Origin: Nitrospirae bacterium MYbin3
Lineage (GTDB): Bacteria > Nitrospirota > Thermodesulfovibrionia > Thermodesulfovibrionales > Dissulfurispiraceae
Assembly (NCBI GenBank): GCA_002753335.1
Contig: PEAD01000011.1
Location: forward strand, 1-64,000
Direction: 5' to 3'
DNA length: 64,000 bases
The translations under genes were made by a program, and so were the position numbers. Of the stretch, positions 17,658-26,863 are shown piece by piece; within the stretch, counting starts at the first letter, position 1, and every line of letters begins with the position of its first letter. The notes under the pieces are model-generated. The model was not told the origin of the DNA. It made no database searches and saw nothing but the letters and a program-made list of their open reading frames with translations.

Positions 17658-18566
17658 CTATTGCCCAAACAATGCGGCAGAGAACTCCCGTGGGTCAAAA
17701 TCTTTTAAATCCTCCACACCCTCGCCGATTCCGATAAGCCTGACAGGAATCCCCAACTCTTTTGCGATAGCAAAAACAATGCCGCCTTTAGCTGTTCCGT
17801 CCAATTTTGTGAGAGCGATGCCGGTAACACCTATAGCCTCTTTGAATATTTCTGCCTGCCTCAAAGCGTTCTGTCCTGTAGTTGCATCAACAACCAGAAG
17901 AATCTCCTGCGGTGCATCAGGCATAGATTTCTTTATAACGCGGCTGACCTTCTTAAGCTCTTCCATAAGTTGAGCTTTGTTGTGCAGACGTCCGGCAGTG
18001 TCTATTATAACCAGGTCCGCTCCTCTGTGCTTTGCAGCCTCAACAGCGTCAAAAGCCACTGCGGCAGGGTCAGAGCCGCTCTGGTGCTTTATTATATCTG
18101 CTCCGGCGCGGTCGGCCCATATATCAAGCTGCTCAATAGCCGCAGCCCTGAAAGTGTCTCCGGCAGCGATAATCACCGAGTTCCCCTCAGAAACAAAGCG
18201 GGATGCCAATTTGCCGATAGTGGTTGTTTTTCCAACACCGTTTACGCCCACGGTTAAAATAACAAATGGTTTTTCGCCGAAAAGCACGATGGGATGAGGA
18301 TTTCCGAGCATCAAAGACATCTCTGTTTTGATGCATTCTTTAACATCCTCAGATGTCTTAACCTCTCCGCTTTTTACTTTTTCCCGGAGCAGGCTGATTA
18401 TTTCGTCTGTTGCTGCAGCGCCGACATCAGAAGTTATAAGAACCTCTTCTATATCATCAATGACCGAGTCGTCAACTTTTCTCTGTAAAAGAACAGCCTC
18501 GACTCTTTCGACAATAGAGTTGCGGGTCTTAGAAAGACCTGTTTTGAGCCTGTCGAAAAAGCCCAC
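17658..18566 (-). CDS. ftsY: Signal recognition particle receptor FtsY
   Basis: SRP GTPase docking partner of Ffh that delivers ribosome-nascent chains to SecYEG. It has 302 residues and a short N-terminal extension rather than the long acidic domain of E. coli. The N domain helical bundle spans roughly 1-90. The G domain has [15 protein letters not shown] (P-loop), [16 protein letters not shown] and [10 protein letters not shown], and ends in [15 protein letters not shown]. It starts with GTG, six bases after the stop of the secreted Ig-repeat gene, with only weak ribosome binding. Co-transcription with that gene and the downstream PilZ-HD-GYP gene is likely. Confidence 0.97.
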   Translation of the reverse strand: MGFFDRLKTGLSKTRNSIVERVEAVLLQRKVDDSVIDDIEEVLITSDVGAAATDEIISLLREKVKSGEVKTSEDVKECIKTEMSLMLGNPHPIVLFGEKPFVILTVGVNGVGKTTTIGKLASRFVSEGNSVIIAAGDTFRAAAIEQLDIWADRAGADIIKHQSGSDPAAVAFDAVEAAKHRGADLVIIDTAGRLHNKAQLMEELKKVSRVIKKSMPDAPQEILLVVDATTGQNALRQAEIFKEAIGVTGIALTKLDGTAKGGIVFAIAKELGIPVRLIGIGEGVEDLKDFDPREFSAALFGQ

Positions 18567-18571
18567 TTATA

Positions 18572-20383
18572 TCAGCGATTGAGCGTGACGTTAAGCGCGT
18601 TTTTTTCCTTTGTCACGTGAAAGCGGGATGGTTTGAGCATTTCTATCTTGATGGACAGCGCATGTTTTTCTTTTTTGTCTTCTTCTATCTTAATGTCGCC
18701 AACATACGCTGACTCGAACTTCACAGGCTTTTCGAGCTTGTTTACGGCAGGTTTAATTTTGAGAATTATGTAGTTCTTCTCTCCGGCAGATTCTTTGACC
18801 GCACTGTATTTAACAGTTCCGTCCAAATTCGGCATATGAATCGAAAGCGTGGATTTTTTCTTGGGTTCTACGAGCGATATGCTCGTAACTTCAAGAGGAT
18901 TTTTTAGGGGCTTTGCCTCTGCTTTTTTTTTACCCGAATCTTTTTCCTTATCTTTATCTTTTTCTTTTGCCTTGCCTTTCTTTTCTTTCTTTGAAGACGC
19001 CTTCACTGCAACAGGCGCATCAGGAGACGGTTTGTAGCTGGTCATAACCTTTCTTGCAGCCTCAGCCTTGTACGCTCCAGAATCTATTGTGGTGGCGATT
19101 ATAGAAAAAGCCTCGGACTTGTTGTACTGCACCTCGACTATTGCGGTGCCATTAACGAACTCCGATGCAGGTATTATCTTTGGAATGAGGGTTCCAGAAC
19201 CTGTTGAGTTCAGCTCAACATCAGGCCCAACCTGATTATAGTTCCTGATAACATGCCCCAGCTGATTATAAACCGTGATCTTTATCTTGAACTTCTGTCC
19301 TGCCACTTCAGAATCAGGTGTGGTTATCTCGAAACGCTCAAAAACAGGAGCGGTAAATTTTATAACCTCACTGACGCTTTTAAACCTGCCGTTTGTGTCC
19401 TGAATGTTCAGAGTAATGTTTTCGGCAAGATCGTACCGCAGGCTGACCTTCGCCTGACCGTTCACAAAGTCGTAGGCCGGCAGCGCAGATGGGAACGGCT
19501 TAATTTTACCCGAAGAAGATATTTCAACACCGTACCCTGTAAGCGGATAGTTTGTAACAACATTGCCGAAACGGTCCAACGCAACCATCGTAAAATCAAA
19601 CGGCTCGCCAGAAATCACTTCTTTGGGGGTGAAAAGCTTAAAAGAGTTTACCGGACCGTTCACGATCTCGATTTTTTCGCTTACTCCCGAACTGCCCGAA
19701 ATAAGGTCTTTAACTTCCATTTCGAATATGCCCGCTTTTTCTGACATCAGGGATACTGAACCTACGCCATCTTTCAAATCAGGTATCGAAGCAGAAACCG
19801 CCTTGGGTTCGGCCTCGCCTTTAAAAATCAGGTTCAGGTTTTTGCCCGGTATTAAATCGGCCAGCTTGTTTCCGAAGGCATCCTTCGCCATTATCTTTAC
19901 GTTGAAAATTTCTCCTGCGAGAGCTATCGGCCTTTCTACAGAAACCGCGAATGAAGCAAGTTTATTAGGAACAACCGACAGGTCTTTCGTTAGTACAGGA
20001 ATAGGCTTGTATATCTCTCGGATTGATATGGTGACGGTTTCGACCGTCTTGTCAGAAAAGGCAAAAGAGAAGGCTCCGTTGACAAAAGAGGTGCTTTTAA
20101 AGCTCCCGGGCGCTACCACGGCCGAACCGCTTACGCTTATCTGGAACTCCTTGCCGCTTTCGTTGAAGTTTGCGATCAGGTTGTTGAGGGAGTCCACAGC
20201 CTGAATGCTTATCTGAACACTTTCTCCGGTTGTGATTTTCTCCGGAACCGTGATATTGAAGTGGCTGAACTTGCCGGGCTTAATTTTTATCTCGCCTGCG
20301 GCCGCATTAAACGGGATAGTCCCCGCGAGAACAAGAAGCGTAAGCAACGCAAGTAAAAATACTCCTCTCCTCGACTGTATCAT
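18572..20383 (-). CDS. Secreted Ig-like repeat protein with lysine-rich linker and AMIN-like C-terminus
   Basis: A 603-residue exported protein of unknown function. A signal peptide covers residues 1-29 (GVFLLALLTLLVLAGTIPFN, then AAAG). About four Ig-like repeats of roughly 100 residues follow, each with a line such as SGEPFDFTMVALDRFGNVVT or AGEIFNVKIMAKDAFGNKLA, the pattern of bacterial invasin/filamin-like domains. A linker of alternating Lys, Glu and Asp (about 455-490) leads to a C-terminal beta-rich domain that resembles AMIN domains of secretin and amidase systems (inference). AGGAGGGGG precedes the ATG. It is the first gene of the ftsY operon, an unusual neighbour. A periplasmic or cell-surface structural role is likely. 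Confidence 0.72.
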   Translation of the reverse strand: MIQSRRGVFLLALLTLLVLAGTIPFNAAAGEIKIKPGKFSHFNITVPEKITTGESVQISIQAVDSLNNLIANFNESGKEFQISVSGSAVVAPGSFKSTSFVNGAFSFAFSDKTVETVTISIREIYKPIPVLTKDLSVVPNKLASFAVSVERPIALAGEIFNVKIMAKDAFGNKLADLIPGKNLNLIFKGEAEPKAVSASIPDLKDGVGSVSLMSEKAGIFEMEVKDLISGSSGVSEKIEIVNGPVNSFKLFTPKEVISGEPFDFTMVALDRFGNVVTNYPLTGYGVEISSSGKIKPFPSALPAYDFVNGQAKVSLRYDLAENITLNIQDTNGRFKSVSEVIKFTAPVFERFEITTPDSEVAGQKFKIKITVYNQLGHVIRNYNQVGPDVELNSTGSGTLIPKIIPASEFVNGTAIVEVQYNKSEAFSIIATTIDSGAYKAEAARKVMTSYKPSPDAPVAVKASSKKEKKGKAKEKDKDKEKDSGKKKAEAKPLKNPLEVTSISLVEPKKKSTLSIHMPNLDGTVKYSAVKESAGEKNYIILKIKPAVNKLEKPVKFESAYVGDIKIEEDKKEKHALSIKIEMLKPSRFHVTKEKNALNVTLNR

Positions 20384-20573
20384 ATTAAAACCCCCTCCTG
20401 ATTTTTGGTTGATTTTTTAAAGAAGTATATCATAAAGCAACTTAATTTGTGCATTATCATAACACGCAGTATAGTAGCACATCGACCCGAAAAAAACTAC
20501 ATTAGCTTTGCCTTTGCGCCTTGTTTCTGTTAAACTCATAACTTGATTTCTGGCGCAATCCGGAGGGATACAA

Positions 20574-20996
20574 ATGTCCACAAAACAGGTTTTCGTATGC
20601 GTAAAAAAAGACATTCAGCACCCAATAGGCTGGGCGCTAAAAGAGCTTGACAAACTTTTAGCCGTAAAATACTTTGATACCACAAAGCTTCTCGGCACCG
20701 CTTTAGCAAACAAACAGGACTGTGATGTTGTGATCCTCGATTCTATAATGGGGGATGAATCTACGCTTGGTTTTGCCAAAGAACTCAAAACTGGTATGCC
20801 CTCGCTTAAAATCCTGCTGATAGCTTCCTCCGGCACAACCAAGCAGGAGTTGGTAAGCATAATTCAGGAGAAGACCGCAAACGGCGTTCTTATGCGGCCT
20901 TTCACTACGGAGCAGGTGAGCGATTATATGTACAAACTCTGCGGGCTTCAGAAACCTTCAGAGACGCCTTGGTACATGCAGACCGGACTAAAATAA
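20574..20996 (+). CDS. Response-regulator receiver-like protein, degenerate
   Basis: A stand-alone protein of 140 residues with the alternating beta-alpha pattern of a CheY-type receiver: QVFVCVKKD, CDVVILDSIMGDES, LKILLIASSGTTKQE and ANGVLMRPFTTEQV. The central Asp in ILDSIMG is in the phosphorylation position. The conserved Lys before Pro-Phe is replaced by Arg-Pro-Phe, and the N-terminal acidic pair is missing (VCVKKD), so normal Mg2+-dependent phosphorylation is doubtful. It may work as a protein-interaction module. CCGGAGGG precedes the ATG. No histidine kinase is adjacent. Confidence 0.6.
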   Translation: MSTKQVFVCVKKDIQHPIGWALKELDKLLAVKYFDTTKLLGTALANKQDCDVVILDSIMGDESTLGFAKELKTGMPSLKILLIASSGTTKQELVSIIQEKTANGVLMRPFTTEQVSDYMYKLCGLQKPSETPWYMQTGLK

Positions 20997-21014
20997 GCAT
21001 TTGCGATAAGGCTG

Positions 21015-22544
21015 ATGAAAGTCGTCACCTCCAGCGAAATAGCCGAAATAGACAGGCTCACAATCCAAAAGCTCGGAGTTTCTCAGCAGGTTCTTATGGA
21101 GCGGGCCGGATTAGCCATAGCAAATAAGGTCAAAGAAATTGCGCCTTCCAAAAAAATCGTTGTCTTGTGCGGAAGCGGCAACAACGGCGGTGATGGACTG
21201 GTCGCTGCAAGAGAGCTTAACAGCCTAGGGTTCAAAATCAGTGCACTTGTATTCGCAGGCAAAACAAAGCTGGGCCAGGCCTGTAAACTACAAATTAAAA
21301 TAGCAGAAAGTTTCGGCGTGGCTGTTGAATTCAGAACAAAACTGCAAAACAGCGACCTTCACGGAGCATTTGTAATTGATGCACTTTTCGGAACCGGACT
21401 AAGCAGACCGATTGCGGGTGGTTTTGCTGATGTTATTTCGCTGATAAATAAATCTTCGGCTCCGGTTTTGTCGGTTGATATACCTTCAGGCATTTCGGCC
21501 GATACAGGACAGATTTTAGGCAGCGCGATTGCTGCCGATTATACTGTAACTTTCGGGCTTCCTAAACGGGGGCACCTGCTTTACCCGGGTGCAGAATATA
21601 CAGGAAAGCTTTTTGTCGAAAATATCGGATTCCCTTCGAAACTGCTTATGTCACGTAGTCTTTTTGTTGAAACTGTTGAAGCCTGTTCAGTTAAAGATTT
21701 GCTGCCCGAAAGACCGCGCTGTTCTTATAAAAGCGATTACGGCAATATTTTAGTGGTTGCAGGATCAAAAGGCAAAACAGGCGCCGCATTACTCACTTCA
21801 GATGCCTGCCTCAGATCCGGTGCTGGACTGGTTACGCTTGGAGTACCCGAATCACTCATGCAGGTTTTTCAGCCTTCCGTAAAAGAGGCTATGACCTTAA
21901 GCCTTTCTGATAACGGGCAGGGAATGCTTTCATCGAAAACGCTGGACTCTATTCTTAATTTTGCTGCACACAAAGCTGATGTTCTGGCTATAGGCCCGGG
22001 AATCGGAATTTCGAAAAACACTAACAATATCCTGTCTGAACTGATAAAACGCTCTCCTGTTCCGATGGTTATAGACGCTGACGGACTTAACTCGATTATC
22101 TCTGCCGAAAGAGTTTTGAATAAAGCAAAATCCCCGATAATCCTGACACCGCATCCGGGTGAGATGGCAAGGCTTACAGAATCAAGCGTGGCGGCTATCG
22201 AAAAAAACAGGATAGATGTCGCTGTTTCATTTTCAAAAAAGACCGGCTCATACATTGTGCTTAAAGGTGTGCCTACGGTAGTTGCAACACCAGAAGGCAG
22301 GGCATACATAAACACAACCGGGAATGCAGGAATGGCAACTGCAGGCTCAGGTGATGTGCTCACAGGAATAATAGCTGCACTGCTTGGACAGACGATGAAC
22401 CCTGAAGATGCTTCTGTTCTTGGAGTGTTCCTGCATGGGCTCGCAGGCGATCTTGCAGCAGACAAACTAGGCGAGCATTCGCTCATAGCCTCCGACATAA
22501 TTTCTTTTATTCCAGATGCGTTTATTTCACTGAGCAAGCAATGA
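21015..22544 (+). CDS. nnr: Bifunctional NAD(P)H-hydrate epimerase / ADP-dependent dehydratase
   Basis: Repairs damaged NAD(P)H hydrates: the N-terminal YjeF_N domain epimerises R and S forms, and the C-terminal ribokinase-like domain dehydrates the S form using ADP. It has 509 residues, the standard fused length. The epimerase has VLCGSGNNGGDGLVAA near residue 50, DALFGTGLSRP and VDIPSGISADTG. The dehydratase (about 230-509) has VAGSKGKTGAALLTSDACLR, IGPGIG, LTPHPGEMARL and TAGSGDVLTGIIAALLGQ. It overlaps the next gene by four bases (ATGA), suggesting one damage-control operon with pgeF. Confidence 0.95.
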   Translation: MKVVTSSEIAEIDRLTIQKLGVSQQVLMERAGLAIANKVKEIAPSKKIVVLCGSGNNGGDGLVAARELNSLGFKISALVFAGKTKLGQACKLQIKIAESFGVAVEFRTKLQNSDLHGAFVIDALFGTGLSRPIAGGFADVISLINKSSAPVLSVDIPSGISADTGQILGSAIAADYTVTFGLPKRGHLLYPGAEYTGKLFVENIGFPSKLLMSRSLFVETVEACSVKDLLPERPRCSYKSDYGNILVVAGSKGKTGAALLTSDACLRSGAGLVTLGVPESLMQVFQPSVKEAMTLSLSDNGQGMLSSKTLDSILNFAAHKADVLAIGPGIGISKNTNNILSELIKRSPVPMVIDADGLNSIISAERVLNKAKSPIILTPHPGEMARLTESSVAAIEKNRIDVAVSFSKKTGSYIVLKGVPTVVATPEGRAYINTTGNAGMATAGSGDVLTGIIAALLGQTMNPEDASVLGVFLHGLAGDLAADKLGEHSLIASDIISFIPDAFISLSKQ

Positions 22545-23221
22545 GCCTTGAAGAACCTGTTATTCCGCCAAACTTCGGCGGACAAAATGTCTCGGCCTTT
22601 TTTACGACTAAATCATGCTCTAGCGATCTAAACATTTTTTTGAAAATAGCAGGAGCCGAGCAGTCCTATATACCGATACAAAAACACTCAGACAAAGTTG
22701 TTGTGCTTGACCATAATCTGGAGCCAAAAATAGCGGATGCCGTTATAACCAACAGGCAAAAATTGCTCATCGGCATTCAGGTTGCGGACTGTGTGCCGAT
22801 CCTCCTGTACGACAATAAAAAGAAGGTCGCAGCCGCAGTCCATGCCGGATGGCGCGGCACAGTAGCAGCCATACTCAAAAACACAGTAACAGCTATGACC
22901 GGCAGGTTTTATTCATCACCCGAAAATATTTTTATAGCCATCGGGCCGAGCATTAAGGGCTGCTGCTATCAGGTCGGGCCTGAAGTTGTTGAGGGTGTCA
23001 AAAGAGCATCCGGTGATGGTTCCTATATAATCGAAAAAAGCAGCAAACATTGCGTTGATCTGCCTGCCGCAAACAAACAGCAGGCGTTGTCATTAAACAT
23101 CCCCGAGCAAAACATATGGATTTCGTCAGAATGCACCTTCTGCATGCCCGAAAAATATTATTCATACCGCTTCGCAAAAAGCACCACAGGAAGACAGTAC
23201 GGGCTTATAGGGATTTTGTAA
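22541..23221 (+). CDS. pgeF: Polyphenol oxidase/laccase-domain family protein (YfiH/PgeF)
   Basis: A 226-residue member of the YfiH/YlmD (DUF152) family. In E. coli YfiH (PgeF) edits peptidoglycan precursors, and other members show laccase-like or purine nucleoside phosphorylase activity. The metal-binding signature is present: QKHSD, VQVADCVPILLYD-type (IQVADCVPILLYD here), AAVHAGWRGT and IGPSIKGCCYQVGPEV, with a C-terminal Cys-rich CTFCMPEKYYSYR. The exact activity is inferred from the family. The start overlaps the nnr stop, and it is followed two bases later by rlmN. Confidence 0.88.
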   Translation: MSLEEPVIPPNFGGQNVSAFFTTKSCSSDLNIFLKIAGAEQSYIPIQKHSDKVVVLDHNLEPKIADAVITNRQKLLIGIQVADCVPILLYDNKKKVAAAVHAGWRGTVAAILKNTVTAMTGRFYSSPENIFIAIGPSIKGCCYQVGPEVVEGVKRASGDGSYIIEKSSKHCVDLPAANKQQALSLNIPEQNIWISSECTFCMPEKYYSYRFAKSTTGRQYGLIGIL

Positions 23222-23222
23222 T

Positions 23223-24242
23223 ATGGAAACAAACCTCAAAACGCTTTCGGCAGATGAGTTTGCTTTATACATAGTTGATGCAGGACTCCCAAAATACCGA
23301 GCAAAGCAGCTCCTGCACTGGATTTACGAAAAACATGCCGCATCTATTCAGGACATTACCGAGCTTTCAAAAGATCTGAGAAAAAAACTTTCAGAAAACG
23401 CATACATCGGCAGCCTGTCTCCCATCGAAAGACTAAAATCAAAGGACGGCACCGAAAAGTTCCTGTTTGGGCTTGAGGACAATCAAACCATAGAGAGCGT
23501 TTTGATACCTGACGAAGATAGGCTAACGCTTTGCATTTCTTCGCAGGTGGGTTGTGCTATGGGATGCAGGTTTTGTCTTACAGGAAAACTCGGTTTAAAA
23601 AGAAACCTATTACCTCATGAAATATTCGATCAGATTATAAGTGTCAGCAGAAGCATAAAACCTAAGGTGATAACAAACATTGTTCTTATGGGCATGGGCG
23701 AGCCTCTTGCCAACTTCGAGAATGTGTGCGTTGCACTGCGGCGCATAGTTGACCTGATGAAAATTTCACCGAGAAAAATTACGCTTTCAACCTCAGGCAT
23801 TGCGCCCAAAATCCTTGAACTGCCGAAAAATGCACCTATGGTCAATCTTGCAATATCTCTTAACGCCACAACCGATGCGGTGCGGGACTATATAATGCCG
23901 GTGAACAAAACCTATCCCCTGAGAAATCTGCTCGATGCATGCCGCAGATTTCCGCTTCCTTCAAGAAGACGCATCTTTTTCGAATATGTGCTGCTGAAAG
24001 GCGTCAACGACTCGGAAGAAGACGCAAAGAGACTGGTAAAGCTGCTGAAGGGAATACCGTTGAAGCTCAACTTAATCCCCTTGAACCCTTTTGAGGGCTG
24101 CGCTTTCGAAAAACCGGCAGATGCAGATGTGCTGCGCTTTCAGGAAATTCTTACAGCAGCAAAATTTACCACACTGATACGAAAGAGCAAAGGACAGGAT
24201 ATATTAGCCGCCTGCGGCCAGTTAAAGGCAAAATACAAATAG
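23223..24242 (+). CDS. rlmN: 23S rRNA/tRNA adenine-C2 methyltransferase RlmN
   Basis: Radical-SAM methyltransferase that modifies A2503 of 23S rRNA and A37 of some tRNAs through two methyl equivalents. It has 339 residues. The cluster motif CAMGCRFC is followed by LTGKLGLKRNL, and GMGEPLANFENV and LSTSGIAP match RlmN. The methyl-carrying second cysteine is in AACGQL near the C-terminus. The N-terminal helical accessory domain has YRAKQLLHWIYEK. It starts two bases after the pgeF stop and ends the rightward operon, convergent with nadD. Confidence 0.96.
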   Translation: METNLKTLSADEFALYIVDAGLPKYRAKQLLHWIYEKHAASIQDITELSKDLRKKLSENAYIGSLSPIERLKSKDGTEKFLFGLEDNQTIESVLIPDEDRLTLCISSQVGCAMGCRFCLTGKLGLKRNLLPHEIFDQIISVSRSIKPKVITNIVLMGMGEPLANFENVCVALRRIVDLMKISPRKITLSTSGIAPKILELPKNAPMVNLAISLNATTDAVRDYIMPVNKTYPLRNLLDACRRFPLPSRRRIFFEYVLLKGVNDSEEDAKRLVKLLKGIPLKLNLIPLNPFEGCAFEKPADADVLRFQEILTAAKFTTLIRKSKGQDILAACGQLKAKYK

Positions 24243-24253
24243 GGTCTTCAGGT

Positions 24254-24895
24254 TTATTGGTACAGATTATTCTGCTTTATATATGCCGCAATTTTCAGGG
24301 GAACAAAATCTCTGATAGCTTTATTTTCTTTGATTCGTTTTCTTATTAGAGTAGAGGATATGGCATATGGCGTAACGCTGATTAGTTCAGCTGCCCCGCC
24401 ATTTTTTAGTTTCAACTCAAAATGCTCCTGTCTTTTTACTCTATGCGCCATTGCTTCTAGCAGATATGGCGACTTGTTAATATCCGAAATATCCAAGCCG
24501 GGCCTTGTGATGACAATAATATTTATCGATGACAGGATTTTATCCGGATGCCGCCAAAGAGGCAGGTCTAAAAACGCATCTATTCCGAGTATTAAAAAAA
24601 GTTCGTCCTTCGGATAAAGCCGCATTAGTCGGCTGACAGTATCAACGGTGTATGATTTGCCGCTTCTCGCAGTCTCTATGTCCGATACTTCAAAATGGCT
24701 GTTTGATGAAACAGCTATGGCGGTCATCTCATAACGGAGTTTTGCTTCAACAAGATTCTGCGATTTTAAAGGAGGATTACCGGAAGGTACGAATAAGATT
24801 TTTTCGAGACCGCATTTTTTTCTGACCTCTTCGGCGGCCTTCAGATGCCCGTAATGAATGGGGTTGAAGGTTCCGCCGAAAATGCCCAACCGCAA
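24254..24895 (-). CDS. nadD: Nicotinate-nucleotide adenylyltransferase
   Basis: Forms deamido-NAD from nicotinate mononucleotide and ATP in NAD synthesis. It has 213 residues. The nucleotidyltransferase motif GGTFNPIHYGHL is at the N-terminus and ISSTLIRKRI at the C-terminus. LILGIDAFLDLPLWRHPDKI is the NaMN-specific segment. It lies downstream of the tandem-duplicated protein gene and proA, a common proA-nadD pairing in proteobacterial genomes. Its 3' end converges on rlmN with 11 bases between stops. Confidence 0.95.
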   Translation of the reverse strand: MRLGIFGGTFNPIHYGHLKAAEEVRKKCGLEKILFVPSGNPPLKSQNLVEAKLRYEMTAIAVSSNSHFEVSDIETARSGKSYTVDTVSRLMRLYPKDELFLILGIDAFLDLPLWRHPDKILSSINIIVITRPGLDISDINKSPYLLEAMAHRVKRQEHFELKLKNGGAAELISVTPYAISSTLIRKRIKENKAIRDFVPLKIAAYIKQNNLYQ

Positions 24896-24906
24896 AAAAA
24901 TATCCT

Positions 24907-25470
24907 TTAAGACTTTATGCCCATTTGCTGAAGCGCGTCATCGCCTCTCGATGTAAGTTTAGGCGCTTCTTCTGGAAGATACAGCATAACCCCGCCTTTG
25001 ACCGGCCTGATAACAATCTTTTTTTCGCTTTCAAGCGCGGTGGTAACCTTAATCGGGTCTTGGCCTTCAAAGCGTTTTTTGAAAGCTTCGTTGAAGCCGG
25101 AATAAACGGTGTGGATGCCTTTGTAGTTGCCTTTTCTGAGTGTAACTATCGCTTTTTTTATGAACTCTTCCGGTGTGATACTTACAGAAGGGTCCAGCTT
25201 CATCTGTTCGAGTGCATCATCGCCCCTTGATGTAAACGTGGGGGCTTCTTCAGGCAGATACAGCATTACGCCACCACGCACCGGCCTGATAACAACCTTG
25301 CCCTCGCTTGCAAGCTGCGTGGTTACTTTGATGGGGTCTTCGTTGGCAAAATGTTTTTTAAAAGCCTCGTTGAAGCCGGAATAAACGGTGTGGATGCCTT
25401 TGTAGCTGCCTTTTCTGAGCGTAACTATCGCCTTTCTGATAAACTCTTCCTTGGTAAGATTTTCTGCCAT
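24907..25470 (-). CDS. Protein of unknown function with two tandem ~85-residue repeats
   Basis: A 187-residue protein built from two nearly identical halves (residues 6-90 and 99-183). Each half reads EEFI.KAIVTLRKG.YKGIHT, VYSGFNEAFKK.F, D PIKVTT.L, then IRPV.GGVMLYLPEEAP and TSRGDDAL.QM. The DNA repeats are also very similar, so the duplication is recent or kept alike by conversion. The helix-helix-strand-turn-strand order with a basic wing (IRPVRGG) looks like a winged helix (inference), which would make a pseudo-dimeric nucleic-acid binder. The ATG at 25470 follows AAAGGGGGAG. It sits between proA and nadD and is probably co-transcribed with them. I do not recognise a named family. Confidence 0.8.
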   Translation of the reverse strand: MAENLTKEEFIRKAIVTLRKGSYKGIHTVYSGFNEAFKKHFANEDPIKVTTQLASEGKVVIRPVRGGVMLYLPEEAPTFTSRGDDALEQMKLDPSVSITPEEFIKKAIVTLRKGNYKGIHTVYSGFNEAFKKRFEGQDPIKVTTALESEKKIVIRPVKGGVMLYLPEEAPKLTSRGDDALQQMGIKS

Positions 25471-25495
25471 AACTCCCCCTTTAAGTTGGTCTGAT

Positions 25496-26752
25496 TTATT
25501 CTCTAAGCTGGCCGCTTCCGAACACAATAAACTTGGTGCAGGTCAGTTCTTCAAGTCCCATAGGTCCACGCGCATGAATCTTGTCTGTGGATATTCCGAT
25601 TTCGGCGCCGAGTCCGAACTGAAAACCGTCATTTAGCCTTGTGGATGCATTCACAAGAACTGCCGAAGAATCCACCTCTTTTAAAAAACGCATAGCTTTT
25701 TCGTAATTTGCAGTGACTATAGAATCGGAATGAGCAGAGCTGTAGGTCGAGATATGCTCTATCGCCTCGTCTATATCAGCCACAATTTTCAGATTCATAA
25801 CAAGCGTCAAATATTCGTTGTGGAAATCTTCTTCAGAGGCTTTCTTCAGGTCAGGATATTTTGCGGTGGTTTTTGCACAGCCCCTAAGCTCAACCCCTGC
25901 ATCCTTAAACCGTTTGATAGCAGCAGGCAGAAATTTATCAGCAATCGCCTCGTCAACAAGCATAGTTTCCATGGCATTGCAGGTGCCGGGCCGCTGCACC
26001 TTTGAGTTAAAGCAGATATCTTCTGCCATCTTCATATCAGCATCTCTGTCAACAAACACATGACAAACACCCTTGTAATGTTTAAGCACAGGAATCCGCG
26101 AGTTTTCTGTGACTGTCCTTATCAGTCCTTCCCCGCCGCGCGGAATTATCAGGTCTATGATGCCTTCAAGTTTTAGCATCTCGTTGACAGCTTCCCTGTC
26201 CGGAATGTCGATAAAAGTTATAGCACCTTCATGGATTCCGTGGGCTTTTGAAACTTCCCGAAGTATGGCAACTATAGCTTTATTCGAATTTATGGCTTCT
26301 GAGCCGCCGCGCAGTATCACAGAATTGCCCGCTTTCAGGCAAAGGCTTGTAGCATCAGCTGTCACATTAGGACGAGCTTCGTATATTATGCCTATTGTTC
26401 CAATCGGCACACGCATTTTGCCTACGGTCATGCCGTTAGGACGCTGCCACATCTTAAGCACTTCGCCCACCGGGTCAGGAAGCTGCGCAACTTCCAAAAG
26501 CCCTTGTGACATCTCTGCCACACGCTTATCATTCAGCGTAAGCCTGTCTATCATTGCTGCTGATAGACCTTTAGCCTTGGCGTATTCTATATCTTTTTGG
26601 TTTGCAGCTATAAGCTCTGCCGATTTATCTCTAAGCGCTTCGGCCATTTTTGCAAGAACAAGATTTTTTTGTGCGGACGATGCTTTGGCAAGGCTTTTTG
26701 CTCCAAGCTTAGCTTCCTTAGCTTTATTAAGTATTAACTGCTTTATCTCCAC
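25496..26752 (-). CDS. proA: Gamma-glutamyl phosphate reductase
   Basis: NADPH-dependent reduction of glutamyl-5-phosphate to glutamate semialdehyde in proline synthesis. It has 418 residues, the normal length, of the aldehyde dehydrogenase fold. The catalytic Cys lies in QRPGTCNAMET, and GTIGIIYEARPNVTAD and LIIPRGGEGLIR are family signatures. The start is GTG, close behind GGAGGAG. The upstream region is shared with divergent def. No proB is in the window. It is followed by the tandem-repeat protein and nadD. Confidence 0.96.
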   Translation of the reverse strand: MEIKQLILNKAKEAKLGAKSLAKASSAQKNLVLAKMAEALRDKSAELIAANQKDIEYAKAKGLSAAMIDRLTLNDKRVAEMSQGLLEVAQLPDPVGEVLKMWQRPNGMTVGKMRVPIGTIGIIYEARPNVTADATSLCLKAGNSVILRGGSEAINSNKAIVAILREVSKAHGIHEGAITFIDIPDREAVNEMLKLEGIIDLIIPRGGEGLIRTVTENSRIPVLKHYKGVCHVFVDRDADMKMAEDICFNSKVQRPGTCNAMETMLVDEAIADKFLPAAIKRFKDAGVELRGCAKTTAKYPDLKKASEEDFHNEYLTLVMNLKIVADIDEAIEHISTYSSAHSDSIVTANYEKAMRFLKEVDSSAVLVNASTRLNDGFQFGLGAEIGISTDKIHARGPMGLEELTCTKFIVFGSGQLRE

Positions 26753-26850
26753 TACTCCTCCATATCTTTATCATATAAATTATCCTTAAAATGCACTTGA
26801 AAAGCAACACTTTTTTTATTCGTGATGTTTTTGGGCCCCGAACCCTGTGT

Positions 26851-26856
26851 TATAAT
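26851..26856 (+). promoter_or_regulatory. -10 element of def, placing the transcript start at the ATG
   Basis: A perfect TATAAT ends seven bases before the def ATG, and there is no Shine-Dalgarno. No good -35 lies at 16-18 bases; TTGGGC is at 14. A leaderless def transcript is inferred. Confidence 0.45.
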
Positions 26857-26863
26857 TACTGCC

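Noticed and set aside
21869-22585. 238-codon open frame on the minus strand
   Set aside because: Antisense shadow of nnr; low-complexity Ser/Ala/Pro composition typical of reverse-frame reading.
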